A stretch of DNA of 8,901 nucleotides from XYD2-FULL-39-9 sp964561035 (GTDB taxonomy: Bacteria; Patescibacteriota; Patescibacteriia; Magasanikbacterales; GWA2-37-8), in contig CAZLNR010000025.1 of assembly GCA_964561035.1 (NCBI GenBank), positions 1 through 8,901 on the forward strand, written 5' to 3'. This document shows, in pieces, positions 1 to 5,841 of the stretch (the stretch's first letter is position 1; every line of letters starts with the position of its first letter). A program made the position numbers and the translations under genes. The notes beneath the pieces are model-generated. The model worked only from the letters and a program-made list of their open reading frames with translations, was not told where the DNA came from and did not search any database.

Positions 1-629
1 TTTCGCGGTTTTTAAAGCATGACGGTGAAGATGGAGTGCCGCACTCGCATCATCCGCTCACGCTTACGTTTGCGGTTGGCGGAGCTGGCGCGCAAAAAAT
101 CATGGCCAAAGATATATTGCAAAGCCTCCGTAAAAAATTGCTTAAAGAAGAAATGATTTTAAATTTGGTTGCCGGTACGCGCAACGATGTGTATCTGTAT
201 TTCCAGGACCAGATAAATCGCTGCGGACTTAAAAAACAATTAGATAAAAATATTCGTATTTTGTTTGCCTTGGAGAAACAAGATTATTTTTATCAGTTTA
301 ATTTATTGTTAAAAACCACAGATATATTATGGACCAAGCCAAGCGAGCTGGTGTTTTATGCTGGTCTCGGCATTCCGCTTATTATGGCTCCGTCAGTGGG
401 TGCGCAAGAAAATTTTAATCGTACTTGGCTCAAAACTATCAATGCCGGTATTTCGCAAAATAACCCCAAATATGTAAATGAATGGCTGTTAGACTGGGTT
501 GATAGCGGCTGGTTGGCAGAAGCGGCGATGGCCGGGTTTTTGGATGGACGCCAGTTTGGTGTAAAAAATATTGAAGACGTGGTATTTAATGGCGTGCGAG
601 AGCCTGCAAAAAATTATCAATTGATGTAA
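1..629 (+). CDS. MurG-like glycosyltransferase C-terminal part, 5' end outside window
   Basis: The reading frame is open to the left edge (first full codon at base 3), so the start lies upstream and the GTG at 36 is probably internal. The visible ~208 residues resemble the C-terminal Rossmann domain of GT-B glycosyltransferases related to MurG: a beta-strand followed by a glycine-rich turn (LTFAVGGAGAQ), and further on TKPSELVFYAGLGIPLIMAP followed by GAQENFNRTWL. The latter matches the general MurG pattern in which a Ser/Glu near the sugar-nucleotide site is followed by a Pro-rich strand and an N-x-x-x-L helix. A role in transferring a sugar from a nucleotide donor at the membrane is inferred from that resemblance only. 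It ends 9 bases before the next gene and is probably co-transcribed with it. A non-catalytic relative is possible because the N-terminal acceptor domain is not visible. Confidence 0.6.
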   Translation, partial: SRFLKHDGEDGVPHSHHPLTLTFAVGGAGAQKIMAKDILQSLRKKLLKEEMILNLVAGTRNDVYLYFQDQINRCGLKKQLDKNIRILFALEKQDYFYQFNLLLKTTDILWTKPSELVFYAGLGIPLIMAPSVGAQENFNRTWLKTINAGISQNNPKYVNEWLLDWVDSGWLAEAAMAGFLDGRQFGVKNIEDVVFNGVREPAKNYQLM

Positions 630-638
630 TATAATTCT

Positions 639-962
639 ATGGAGGAGCTGCGAAAGAAAAATTTTGAATTGGTAGATAATATTTTGGTTTTTGAACCAGT
701 TCTTAAAGATAAGATACGCGCCAAAATTATTGCTCTATCAGAAGAAAAACTTCACCAGCTGGAAGAAATTCTTGCAGATGTAATTGATTGGCAAGAAGAG
801 GTTATAACACGTCTAATAAACCAAAACCCAGAATTGTATAATCAAATTTTGAGCCAGCGCGTGCAGTTTGAAAAAGAGATAATGTCGGCATATAAAGAAA
901 AAATTGCCGCCCAAGATCGGGATAAAATGAATATTATTTTAAACAAAATTCACTCGTTATAA
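639..962 (+). CDS. small coiled-coil protein of unknown function
   Basis: 107 residues, almost entirely charged and helical by eye (long runs of Glu, Lys, Leu, Ile and Gln with heptad-like spacing), with no signal peptide, membrane segment or recognisable catalytic motif. Such proteins are usually cytoplasmic and act through helix-helix contacts, but no partner can be named. The ATG at 639 follows the previous stop by 9 bases and no clear Shine-Dalgarno precedes it; a GGAGGAG run lies just inside the gene and cannot serve this start. It ends 12 bases before the next start, so genes 1-3 look like one operon. Family not recognised; coding status is supported by frame length, spacing and A+T-rich codon use like its neighbours. 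Confidence 0.7.
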   Translation: MEELRKKNFELVDNILVFEPVLKDKIRAKIIALSEEKLHQLEEILADVIDWQEEVITRLINQNPELYNQILSQRVQFEKEIMSAYKEKIAAQDRDKMNIILNKIHSL

Positions 963-974
963 TTTCTTAAATAT

Positions 975-3122
975 ATGACTACGCCAGAAAAAGACAAGAC
1001 TGCAGAAAAAAAATCTGAAACAGGCGGTAGTGCGCCAAAAAGATTTGAGGTTGCGGATCTGCATCAGCTGTTTGAGTTTTCCCCAGGAGTAAAAAAGGCG
1101 CTGGGTGATGTGGATGTGCGAGATGGTATGCGGTATAAAGAAGTATTGCATAAAATGCAAGAGGCGCTGGTGCGAGAAATTAGCAAATCTGAAGGGGAGT
1201 TAAAAAAAGAGCTGGAACAGTTCCAGAAAAAAATTGAAGTCTTTTTGGAATTGGAGCAGTCGGAAGCGCGCGTGGATCACGAGGTGGTTATTAGAACATC
1301 CAGAGATATTGCGTTTGCCGAAGAGGTTGATAAGTTGGATCAGGGCAAAGATTTTGATTCTCAAGCCGTAGCCGGTGTTTTGGAGCGAAGAAAATCGGGC
1401 AAGTTATTTACCAGCCTGGAGCCCGGAGATAAAGTGGTAAGTTTTTTAGTGCCCGGCGCAGATTTTTTGTCTATTAAATATCTTAATGACAATATTTTTG
1501 GGCCGCAAGTAACCAATGAAATTATTATTCAAAAAAGAAATGTGTTAGAAGCGGAGATGAAAAAGCTAAGCGAAGATATTTCGTTTATACAATCTGACTA
1601 TAAAACCGAAGTAATAAAAATTCCTAGCAGCCTTCAGTTGGCAGAAGGCGTACTGAAGCGTGTTTCGGAAGAGGTGGATACTGAAATGACAAAGTTTGTG
1701 CTTGCGACCGCCGGACGCGTGTTGGAGAACGAGCATGACCCAAAGCGCATTGCCGTGCTTAAAAAATTTGAGAAAGATTTGCTCGGCGCCAGTGATGGAA
1801 AGAAAAATGGTTTTAAGATGAACTATGGTGTGGCAACGGTGGCCGAAGGCAGCCCGGATCAATTGGCGGAAAATCAGGTTGTGGCTCTTAACCAATCGCT
1901 GCAGACCAGTCGTATGTCCAGAGAAGCAAAAGACGGGAGTTATGGCGCGGAATATAGCGAATCAAGAACTATAGAAGAAATCAGTCATATTCAAGAGTTG
2001 CGGCAAGAAATTATTGATGGCGGAAATACGATTACAGACGCAGACGGCAATGACTTTGTCATTTTTGAAGAACGCGGAGGTAAGCGCGCGCTTAATCGCG
2101 ATTTATTGCGTGATGTGCGCAAAGGCAAATTTAAGACAGGTAATAAAGAGTTGCTCGCTTCGGTAGCTTTGTATGTAAAAAAATTAAATGTTTTAGATGC
2201 GGTTAAACCGTTTACAAAAGAAGAGCTAGCTCAAACGAAAGATCAGGCCGTGTCTAGCCATGAGCTGTCGCAGAAGATAAAAAATAAAGAACAGTTGTCT
2301 GCGGATGAGAAAAAAACTGCTGTGGAGATGCTCCAGGCAAACGAAAAAGATGCAGAGTATACTTCAAACTCCGAATTTCATAAGCGGGCTGTGGCCATGA
2401 AAGATGCGGCATATATTAGTTTGGATGTATTGGATTTGGGTGTTGATTTGTTGCTTGAATATGAAAGCGCGCTGCAGGATATTGAAAATGCTTCATCCGA
2501 AAAAAAGGCAGAAGTACTCAAAGAGGTTTCGTTGTCTGCCGGTGATAAGACTACAGAAAAATTGCGCGATTTTAGAAAAAATGTGGCGGAGGTATATAGA
2601 AAATTTGGACTGGGGGATGGTTTGGTAGTTGGTGAAATTGGCGGCGACGAGTTAACTCTGGCTGTGGATATTGGCAGTAATAGCACACTTCAGGAAAAAG
2701 GCAGAATGGATGATCTGCTGTTTGCCTTAAAAAAGGCAACCAATACGCGCGTGGTTAAAACCGTGGTTTCGCAGGCGGAAAAGCATATTGATGACCATGT
2801 GAGCGAGCAAGGTGTTATTGAGGCTCATTTGGAGGCAATTAAAAAAGCCGAACAAGGTTCAGCGATCGCCAAGGATGTAGAAGAAGCAGCCAGAAAATTA
2901 AGCAGGATTTTGAAAAAACAGGGTAGGGCAGCCGTAGAAAGCAGGCTGGATGGATTGAGTGCTATCTTTGCTATTAAAGAGGAGCAGGGGACGGTGGAGG
3001 CTAATTTTGTGGTAATAGAGAACGGGAATGACTTTAGGCTGGCCAGCAGTAACAATCCTCAGTTAGACTATAAACAGGTGAAGTCAGATCTGGATACAAT
3101 CTTGGGTAGGGGCGTTTCCTAG
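975..3122 (+). CDS. large coiled-coil protein with degenerate GGDEF-like region
   Basis: 715 residues, soluble and charged, without a signal peptide or membrane segment. The N-terminus (residues 1-25) is a Lys/Glu/Ser-rich disordered tail; residues ~55-110 and ~190-245 are long amphipathic helices likely to form coiled coils. From about residue 470 to 600 the order of elements recalls a diguanylate-cyclase fold: a strand with acidic residues (YISLDVLDLGVDLL, 480-493), helices, then VVGEIGGDELTLAVD with GGDEL at 556-560. GGDEF domains make or bind cyclic di-GMP. Here the segment between the acidic strand and GGDEL lacks the usual FKxxND motif, so catalysis is doubtful and a regulatory or structural use is more likely. 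The final ~100 residues are again helical. It is the last gene of the upstream run; the tRNA promoter begins 20 bases after its stop. Confidence 0.72.
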   Translation: MTTPEKDKTAEKKSETGGSAPKRFEVADLHQLFEFSPGVKKALGDVDVRDGMRYKEVLHKMQEALVREISKSEGELKKELEQFQKKIEVFLELEQSEARVDHEVVIRTSRDIAFAEEVDKLDQGKDFDSQAVAGVLERRKSGKLFTSLEPGDKVVSFLVPGADFLSIKYLNDNIFGPQVTNEIIIQKRNVLEAEMKKLSEDISFIQSDYKTEVIKIPSSLQLAEGVLKRVSEEVDTEMTKFVLATAGRVLENEHDPKRIAVLKKFEKDLLGASDGKKNGFKMNYGVATVAEGSPDQLAENQVVALNQSLQTSRMSREAKDGSYGAEYSESRTIEEISHIQELRQEIIDGGNTITDADGNDFVIFEERGGKRALNRDLLRDVRKGKFKTGNKELLASVALYVKKLNVLDAVKPFTKEELAQTKDQAVSSHELSQKIKNKEQLSADEKKTAVEMLQANEKDAEYTSNSEFHKRAVAMKDAAYISLDVLDLGVDLLLEYESALQDIENASSEKKAEVLKEVSLSAGDKTTEKLRDFRKNVAEVYRKFGLGDGLVVGEIGGDELTLAVDIGSNSTLQEKGRMDDLLFALKKATNTRVVKTVVSQAEKHIDDHVSEQGVIEAHLEAIKKAEQGSAIAKDVEEAARKLSRILKKQGRAAVESRLDGLSAIFAIKEEQGTVEANFVVIENGNDFRLASSNNPQLDYKQVKSDLDTILGRGVS

Positions 3123-3130
3123 AAGGAGGG
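3123..3130 (+). promoter_or_regulatory. orphan Shine-Dalgarno-like sequence
   Basis: AAGGAGGG sits directly after the TAG stop of the preceding gene, far closer to the consensus than anything ahead of the other host-like genes. The only start at suitable distance, TTG at 3138, opens a frame of two codons. It may be a relic of a gene once following in this operon, or chance. Confidence 0.35.
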
Positions 3131-3142
3131 CAATAATTTGTA

Positions 3143-3171
3143 TTGACAATTGTTGCGAAAAATATTATAGT
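3143..3171 (+). promoter_or_regulatory. sigma70-type promoter of tRNA-Asn
   Basis: TTGACA (3143-3148), a 17-base spacer and TATAGT (3166-3171) give a near-consensus housekeeping promoter. Transcription would start around 3178-3180, about 12 bases before the mature tRNA 5' end. It is the strongest promoter in the window by eye. Confidence 0.75.
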
Positions 3172-3186
3172 ATTCTCGCAACAATT
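3148..3186. repeat. perfect 11-bp inverted repeat around the tRNA promoter -10
   Basis: AATTGTTGCGA (3148-3158) and TCGCAACAATT (3176-3186) are exact reverse complements separated by 17 bases that contain the -10 box; the left arm shares one base with the -35 box. It could be an operator for a dimeric regulator, a cruciform, or a recombinase arm site at the head of the cassette array. No T-tract follows, so it is not a good terminator for the upstream gene. Confidence 0.7.
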
Positions 3187-3190
3187 TCAT

Positions 3191-3262
3191 TCCCAGGTGG
3201 CGCAGCGGTAGCGCAGTTGGCTGTTAACCAATTGGTCGTCGGTTCGAATCCGACCCTGGGAG
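3191..3262 (+). tRNA. tRNA-Asn (GTT anticodon)
   Basis: A complete cloverleaf can be drawn: acceptor TCCCAGG (3191-3197) with CCTGGGA (3255-3261); D stem GCGC/GCGC (3200-3203, 3211-3214) around AGCGGTA; anticodon stem GTTGG/CCAAT (3216-3220, 3228-3232) around CTGTTAA with anticodon GTT at 3223-3225; 5-base variable loop; T stem GTCGG/CCGAC around TTCGAAT (3243-3249). The discriminator is G, as expected for asparagine. CCA is not encoded (GCATAT follows), so it must be added by nucleotidyltransferase. Its T-loop to 3' flank forms the first recombination-like site of the downstream array, and pieces of its 3' end recur at 4225-4242 and 5351-5371. Confidence 0.97.
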
Positions 3263-3324
3263 CATATATCAAAAACCCGCTAATTAAGCGGGTTTTGTAA
3301 TTACCTATTATGGGATGTTCGAAC
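3242..3324 (+). repeat. site 1: tRNA-overlapping attC-like site
   Basis: The left box is GTTCGAA of the tRNA T-loop (3242-3248); the right box is GTTCGAAC (3317-3324). In between lie the acceptor 3' strand, GGGAGCATATATC, the terminator and GTAATTACC. Length 83 bases, close to the 88 bases of site 4, with the same order of elements. It marks the start of the cassette array and plays the positional role of an integron attI or of the attB of a tRNA-integrating element. The arms next to the boxes pair only loosely. Confidence 0.6.
3272..3296 (+). terminator. tRNA-Asn terminator, first copy of the array terminator
   Basis: AAAACCCGCT (3272-3281) pairs over 10 bp with AGCGGGTTTT (3287-3296). This stem, preceded by GCATATATC, recurs in every downstream site with little change, which suggests that the site family derived from this locus. 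Confidence 0.85.
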
Positions 3325-3353
3325 TTCCTGCGTAATTACCATAGATACAACCC

Positions 3354-3382
3354 TTGCAAAATCTGTAGCTTTCTGTTATATA
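3354..3382 (+). promoter_or_regulatory. putative promoter at the head of cassette 1
   Basis: TTGCAA (3354-3359), 17-base spacer, TATATA (3377-3382). It lies 30 bases after the right box of site 1, upstream of the first cassette gene. The sequence is A+T-rich while the gene that follows is G+C-rich. Confidence 0.45.
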
Positions 3383-3464
3383 TGTTTCATCCCAGTTCGT
3401 TTCACCTTCACTGCACCGCCACTTTAGGGATCGGTGACGGTTTGCAAGAAAGAAATAGGCTTCC

Positions 3465-3899
3465 ATGTCTCATATCAAACTGCTCGCACCGCGATTCATC
3501 ATCTGTGGTGGCCCCGATGCCGATGATGATTGCGATCGAATATTCGGCGTGATTGTTTTGGCGGATGTCGTGATGCCACCGGCTTTCTCGACGGCAAGCG
3601 CCAACTTCTGGTTGGAGCAGGCCAAGCCTAGACTTTCTGAAAGGGGGCGGCAGATCCTGTCCGATGAGATCCGGGATGCCGGGCTGCGGCCCGACCTGAC
3701 CAACCATGATCGTCGAGTCATGGTGGCAGTGGAAAAGTTCGGTGTCGACCGCATGTACGAGATGTTTGCCAACATCAACTTGCCCGCCAACCGTGTGTTG
3801 ATCCAGGTTGCGCTGACTGGGTCGGCTCCGGTCGAGTTTGATCCGATCTACAAAAGTCTGCTTAGCGTCTTCAAGGAGGTCATCGACACGATTAGGTAG
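3465..3899 (+). CDS. hypothetical protein, G+C-rich cassette gene
   Basis: 144 residues, acidic, no signal peptide or membrane helix. The third codon positions favour G/C (CTG, GAT/GAC, GCC, CGG), unlike the A/T-rich genes on either side, which both supports the + strand frame as coding and points to a different donor genome. No family recognised. The N-terminus IKLLAPRFIICGGPDADDDCDRIFGVIVLADVVM looks like alternating beta-strands and an acidic turn; the middle (residues ~65-110) is helical. ATG 3465 is preceded only by a weak AGG. A longer frame on the opposite strand (3408-4019) was judged a shadow. It is the only gene of cassette 1 and ends 220 bases before site 2, unusually far for a cassette gene. 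Confidence 0.55.
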   Translation: MSHIKLLAPRFIICGGPDADDDCDRIFGVIVLADVVMPPAFSTASANFWLEQAKPRLSERGRQILSDEIRDAGLRPDLTNHDRRVMVAVEKFGVDRMYEMFANINLPANRVLIQVALTGSAPVEFDPIYKSLLSVFKEVIDTIR

Positions 3900-4020
3900 A
3901 GCGGTCACGATTTGTCGAGACTGCCGGCCTAACCCAGCACGCACCGATCTAAGGCGTGCCAGAAAGAAGAAGTTCGTCACGCGCAACCGGCCATTCGGCC
4001 ACAGGTGGCGCGACGACATG

Positions 4021-4095
4021 ACCCGTTCGCTCCATCTGTTATGTTGCTAGTACAATGGCAATATAACAGGGGGAATTAGTGAACGGGTTTTCTTT
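4021..4095 (+). terminator. large two-part stem-loop with T-rich tail
   Basis: The outer stem ACCCGTTCGCT (4021-4031) pairs with AGTGAACGGGT (4078-4088), 10 of 11 Watson-Crick plus one G.T wobble. The inner stem CTGTTATGTTGC (4036-4047) pairs with GCAATATAACAG (4058-4069), 11 of 12 plus a wobble. TTTTCTTTT follows. It probably ends transcription of the cassette 1 gene but is much larger than a usual terminator. The 3900-4119 stretch otherwise shows no gene. Confidence 0.6.
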
Positions 4096-4146
4096 TATAA
4101 AATACATTAATATAAATAAGTTCTAACATCAGTGCACAAATGGAGC

Positions 4147-4187
4147 AAAACATAAACACCTCATTTCCGAGGTGTTTATGTTTTTTT
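4147..4187 (+). terminator. strong Rho-independent terminator inside site 2
   Basis: AAAACATAAACACCTC (4147-4162) pairs perfectly over 16 bp with GAGGTGTTTATGTTTT (4169-4184), loop ATTTCC, tail of T to 4187. It is identical to the copy in site 3 and would block read-through from cassette 1 into cassette 2. Confidence 0.85.
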
Positions 4188-4224
4188 CAGGTACGGATGA
4201 GAAGTTTATACCCCCAAAGGTGTA

Positions 4225-4242
4225 AATCCGACCCTGGGAGCA
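4225..4242 (+). repeat. tRNA-Asn 3'-end fragment (copy 1)
   Basis: AATCCGACCCTGGGAGCA is identical to tRNA positions 3247-3264, from the middle of the T-loop to just past the discriminator. No 5' half of a tRNA precedes it, so it is not a functional tRNA. Confidence 0.85.
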
Positions 4243-4249
4243 CATATCT

Positions 4250-4274
4250 AAAGCCCGCTAACCATGTGGGTTTT
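4250..4274 (+). terminator. array terminator in site 2
   Basis: AAAGCCCGC (4250-4258), loop TAACCAT, GTGGGTTTT (4266-4274). Two bases differ from the other copies, but both changes give G.U pairs in RNA, so the stem is kept. Confidence 0.7.
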
Positions 4275-4425
4275 GTAATTACCGGGCATCGGACGTTAGA
4301 ACCAATAGTTTAAGATTAAATTAATCTTGTCTTCCTCTGGATTTATAGAGAGTCATGTGCTAGTCTATAAAAGACTCTTCTGGAGTTTAAATTCGTAAGT
4401 TAAGTTGTAAATAATTATTGTACGT

Positions 4426-5214
4426 ATGTCTGTTAGTAATACCGCAATCCAAAGACAAAAATTTGGCATGAATGCGTTGGTGCTATTTTTGGTCGTTGGT
4501 ATAATTTTTGCTGGCGTTGGATTATTTGGGGTAATTGGTACAAAAATTGATCGAAGTTGGATAAAAACCTCTGCTGAAGTCGTGGATTTTGTTAAGGGTA
4601 GGAGTACTAGTAAGCGAGCAGCTTTAGATAGGCCAGTATTTGAGTATTCGGTTGATGGAAAGAGTTACCGAGTGGCTAGTAATATCGGCTCGCAATTCAA
4701 TCCGGTAATTGGTGACAGGGGAGAAGTTGCGTATAATCCAAACCAGGCAGATCAAGCAAAGGTTGTGGAGGGGACGAGCAATTGGTTGTTTTTATTACTA
4801 TTCCCTCTAGTTGGAATTAGTTTCTTAATTATGGGTCCAGTATTATTTGTAAGATCTCTAAGACGATCAAAGCATATTAGCGATTTAATACGAACAGGTC
4901 AAAAATTAGAAGGTATTTTAGTTGAAGTACAACCTGCCAATGGAATTAATGTTCAGTCTGGCAACAAAAAAGATAGGGATATGTATAAAATACTTGTCTC
5001 CGCAACGGATCTTACTGGAATTGTTCAGAATTATATTAGTGATCCAGTTGTTAATGTGGGTGGTTTGACTATGGTCGATTTTCGAAATAATCCCATATCA
5101 ATAGATGTATATGTGAACCCGACAGATTCGCAAGATTATTATGTTGATATTTCTGATCTTCCTAACATTACATCTCAAAGGGTTAGTGAGTTAGTTCAAT
5201 TAGCTAAGAAGTAG
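4426..5214 (+). CDS. DUF3592-like two-helix membrane protein
   Basis: 262 residues. Membrane helices at ~17-39 (ALVLFLVVGIIFAGVGLFGV) and ~120-143 (WLFLLLFPLVGISFLIMGPV). The segment between them has the DUF3592 layout: TSAEVVDF, then FEYSVDGKSYRVAS, then GDRGEVAYNPNQADQAKVV, i.e. a small beta-rich domain with the V-D-G-K-x-Y and Y-N-P signatures of that family. DUF3592 proteins are uncharacterised. By the positive-inside rule the beta domain would lie outside the membrane and the ~115-residue C-terminal domain inside. That tail has a second beta-rich stretch (KLEGILVEVQPAN, VYVNPTDSQDYYVDIS), perhaps a divergent repeat of the first. No clear Shine-Dalgarno. It is the only gene of cassette 2 and ends 32 bases before site 3. 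Confidence 0.75.
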   Translation: MSVSNTAIQRQKFGMNALVLFLVVGIIFAGVGLFGVIGTKIDRSWIKTSAEVVDFVKGRSTSKRAALDRPVFEYSVDGKSYRVASNIGSQFNPVIGDRGEVAYNPNQADQAKVVEGTSNWLFLLLFPLVGISFLIMGPVLFVRSLRRSKHISDLIRTGQKLEGILVEVQPANGINVQSGNKKDRDMYKILVSATDLTGIVQNYISDPVVNVGGLTMVDFRNNPISIDVYVNPTDSQDYYVDISDLPNITSQRVSELVQLAKK

Positions 5215-5273
5215 TATTGTTATTATAAATTTACAATTTTAGATAAGTTCGAACACCAGTGCATAAACGGAGC

Positions 5274-5314
5274 AAAACATAAACACCTCATTTCCGAGGT
5301 GTTTATGTTTTTTT
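5274..5314 (+). terminator. strong Rho-independent terminator inside site 3
   Basis: Same 16-bp stem as in site 2: AAAACATAAACACCTC (5274-5289), loop ATTTCC, GAGGTGTTTATGTTTT (5296-5311), T tail to 5314. It closes cassette 2. Confidence 0.85.
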
Positions 5315-5350
5315 CAGGTACGGATGAGAAGTTTATACCCCGAAGGGGTA

Positions 5351-5371
5351 AATCCGACCCTGGGAGCATAT
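5351..5371 (+). repeat. tRNA-Asn 3'-end fragment (copy 2)
   Basis: Identical to tRNA positions 3247-3267; the likeness continues through the terminator, with 33 of 34 bases matching 3247-3280. It begins inside the T-loop, the usual crossover region for tyrosine recombinases that use tRNA genes. Confidence 0.85.
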
Positions 5372-5374
5372 ATT

Positions 5375-5401
5375 AAAAACCCGCTTGATTAGCGGGTTTT
5401 T
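5375..5401 (+). terminator. array terminator in site 3
   Basis: AAAAACCCGCT (5375-5385), loop TGATT, AGCGGGTTTTT (5391-5401): a perfect 11-bp stem. Confidence 0.8.
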
Positions 5402-5448
5402 GAATTGACCTTTACGAGACGTTCGAACCTCTGATAAGATTAAACAAT

Positions 5449-5838
5449 ATGAATAACCAAAGACCAAAAATTTTAACTGATGCAGGCTATGAAATCTATT
5501 GCGATACCGTAAAATTACGAGAGTTAGATTTGCCAATTGTAGATTTTGAAATTGACAAATTAATTTGGAATTTTGATCTACCGTTGTGGGAAAAAGACGG
5601 TACTGACGATTGGAATTTAACTCCGTGGGATGTTATCAATAAAGTCGAAGGCAGTACCGTGCATCAAGAGAGAGTCAAGCAGGCTGATTTACAATTTCCT
5701 ATCCTATTATTAAACAAAAACGATAAATGGTTGGTTATTGATGGGGTTCACCGACTAGTAAAAGCCTTTCAGGTAAACTGTAAGACTATTAAAGCAAAGA
5801 TATATACTTTAGGGTTGGTAGAAAAATATCCACGTTAA
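5449..5838 (+). CDS. ParB/sulfiredoxin-fold-like protein
   Basis: 129 residues, soluble. The C-terminal half, QFPILLLNKNDKWLVIDGVHRLVKA (residues 82-106), has the strand-turn-helix and D-G-x-H-R motif (98-102) of the ParB N-terminal/sulfiredoxin fold, which in ParB binds CTP and in other members supports nuclease, kinase or phosphotransfer activity. The residues after it (CKTIKAKIYTLG) would form the closing strand. No helix-turn-helix DNA-binding domain is present, so this is a stand-alone domain of roughly the usual size, not a chromosome-partition ParB. It is first of two genes in cassette 3; the start is 20 bases after the site 3 right box and lacks a good Shine-Dalgarno. A role with the downstream peptidase is possible but unproven. 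Confidence 0.65.
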   Translation: MNNQRPKILTDAGYEIYCDTVKLRELDLPIVDFEIDKLIWNFDLPLWEKDGTDDWNLTPWDVINKVEGSTVHQERVKQADLQFPILLLNKNDKWLVIDGVHRLVKAFQVNCKTIKAKIYTLGLVEKYPR

Positions 5839-5841
5839 TAT

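Larger units (their letters stand above)
3318..4295 (+). mobile_element. cassette 1 (G+C-rich unknown gene)
   Basis: Bounded by the right boxes of sites 1 and 2; limits are set by analogy with the integron G/TT crossover and may be off by several bases. It contains its own promoter, one gene and a large stem-loop. The central ~650 bases are clearly richer in G+C than the rest of the array. Confidence 0.55.
4120..4302 (+). repeat. site 2: composite attC-like site
   Basis: Left box GTTCTAAC (4120-4127), right box GTTAGAAC (4295-4302), complementary over 8 bases. A short second pairing, GTGC (4132-4135) with GCAT (4286-4289), follows after small unpaired spacers, as in attC L boxes. Inside lie a 73-bp block identical to site 3, a tRNA-Asn 3' fragment (4225-4242) and the conserved array terminator (4250-4274). 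Length 183 bases, about twice site 4. Confidence 0.7.
4296..5421 (+). mobile_element. cassette 2 (DUF3592-like membrane protein)
   Basis: Lies between the right boxes of sites 2 and 3 and contains one gene in the array direction. The 123-base leader before the gene has a short inverted repeat AGAGTC (4349-4354)/GACTCT (4373-4378) around TATAAA but no convincing -35 box. Confidence 0.55.
5247..5428 (+). repeat. site 3: composite attC-like site
   Basis: Left and right boxes are both GTTCGAAC (5247-5254, 5421-5428), itself an 8-base palindrome and the same as the tRNA T-loop core. Internally TAAACGG (5264-5270) can pair with CCTTTA (5409-5414) with one bulged C, an attC-like extrahelical base. 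Contents in order: 16-bp terminator, 73-bp block shared with site 2 (5269-5341), hairpin TACCCC-GAA-GGGGTA, tRNA fragment, array terminator. Length 182 bases. Confidence 0.7.

Noticed and set aside
3927..3933. GCCTAAC, a classical integron left-box sequence, after the cassette 1 gene
   Set aside because: No matching GTTAGGC-type right box was found within the next ~200 bases; the true site 2 begins at 4120.
3408..4019. Open frame of 203 codons on the minus strand
   Set aside because: Its translation is rich in His, Arg and Gln with no fold-like pattern, and it mirrors the + strand gene in G+C-rich DNA where long shadow frames are expected.
4189..4242. Second and third tRNA genes in sites 2 and 3
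   Set aside because: Only the 3' part from the T-loop onward is present; no acceptor 5' strand, D arm or anticodon arm can be drawn.
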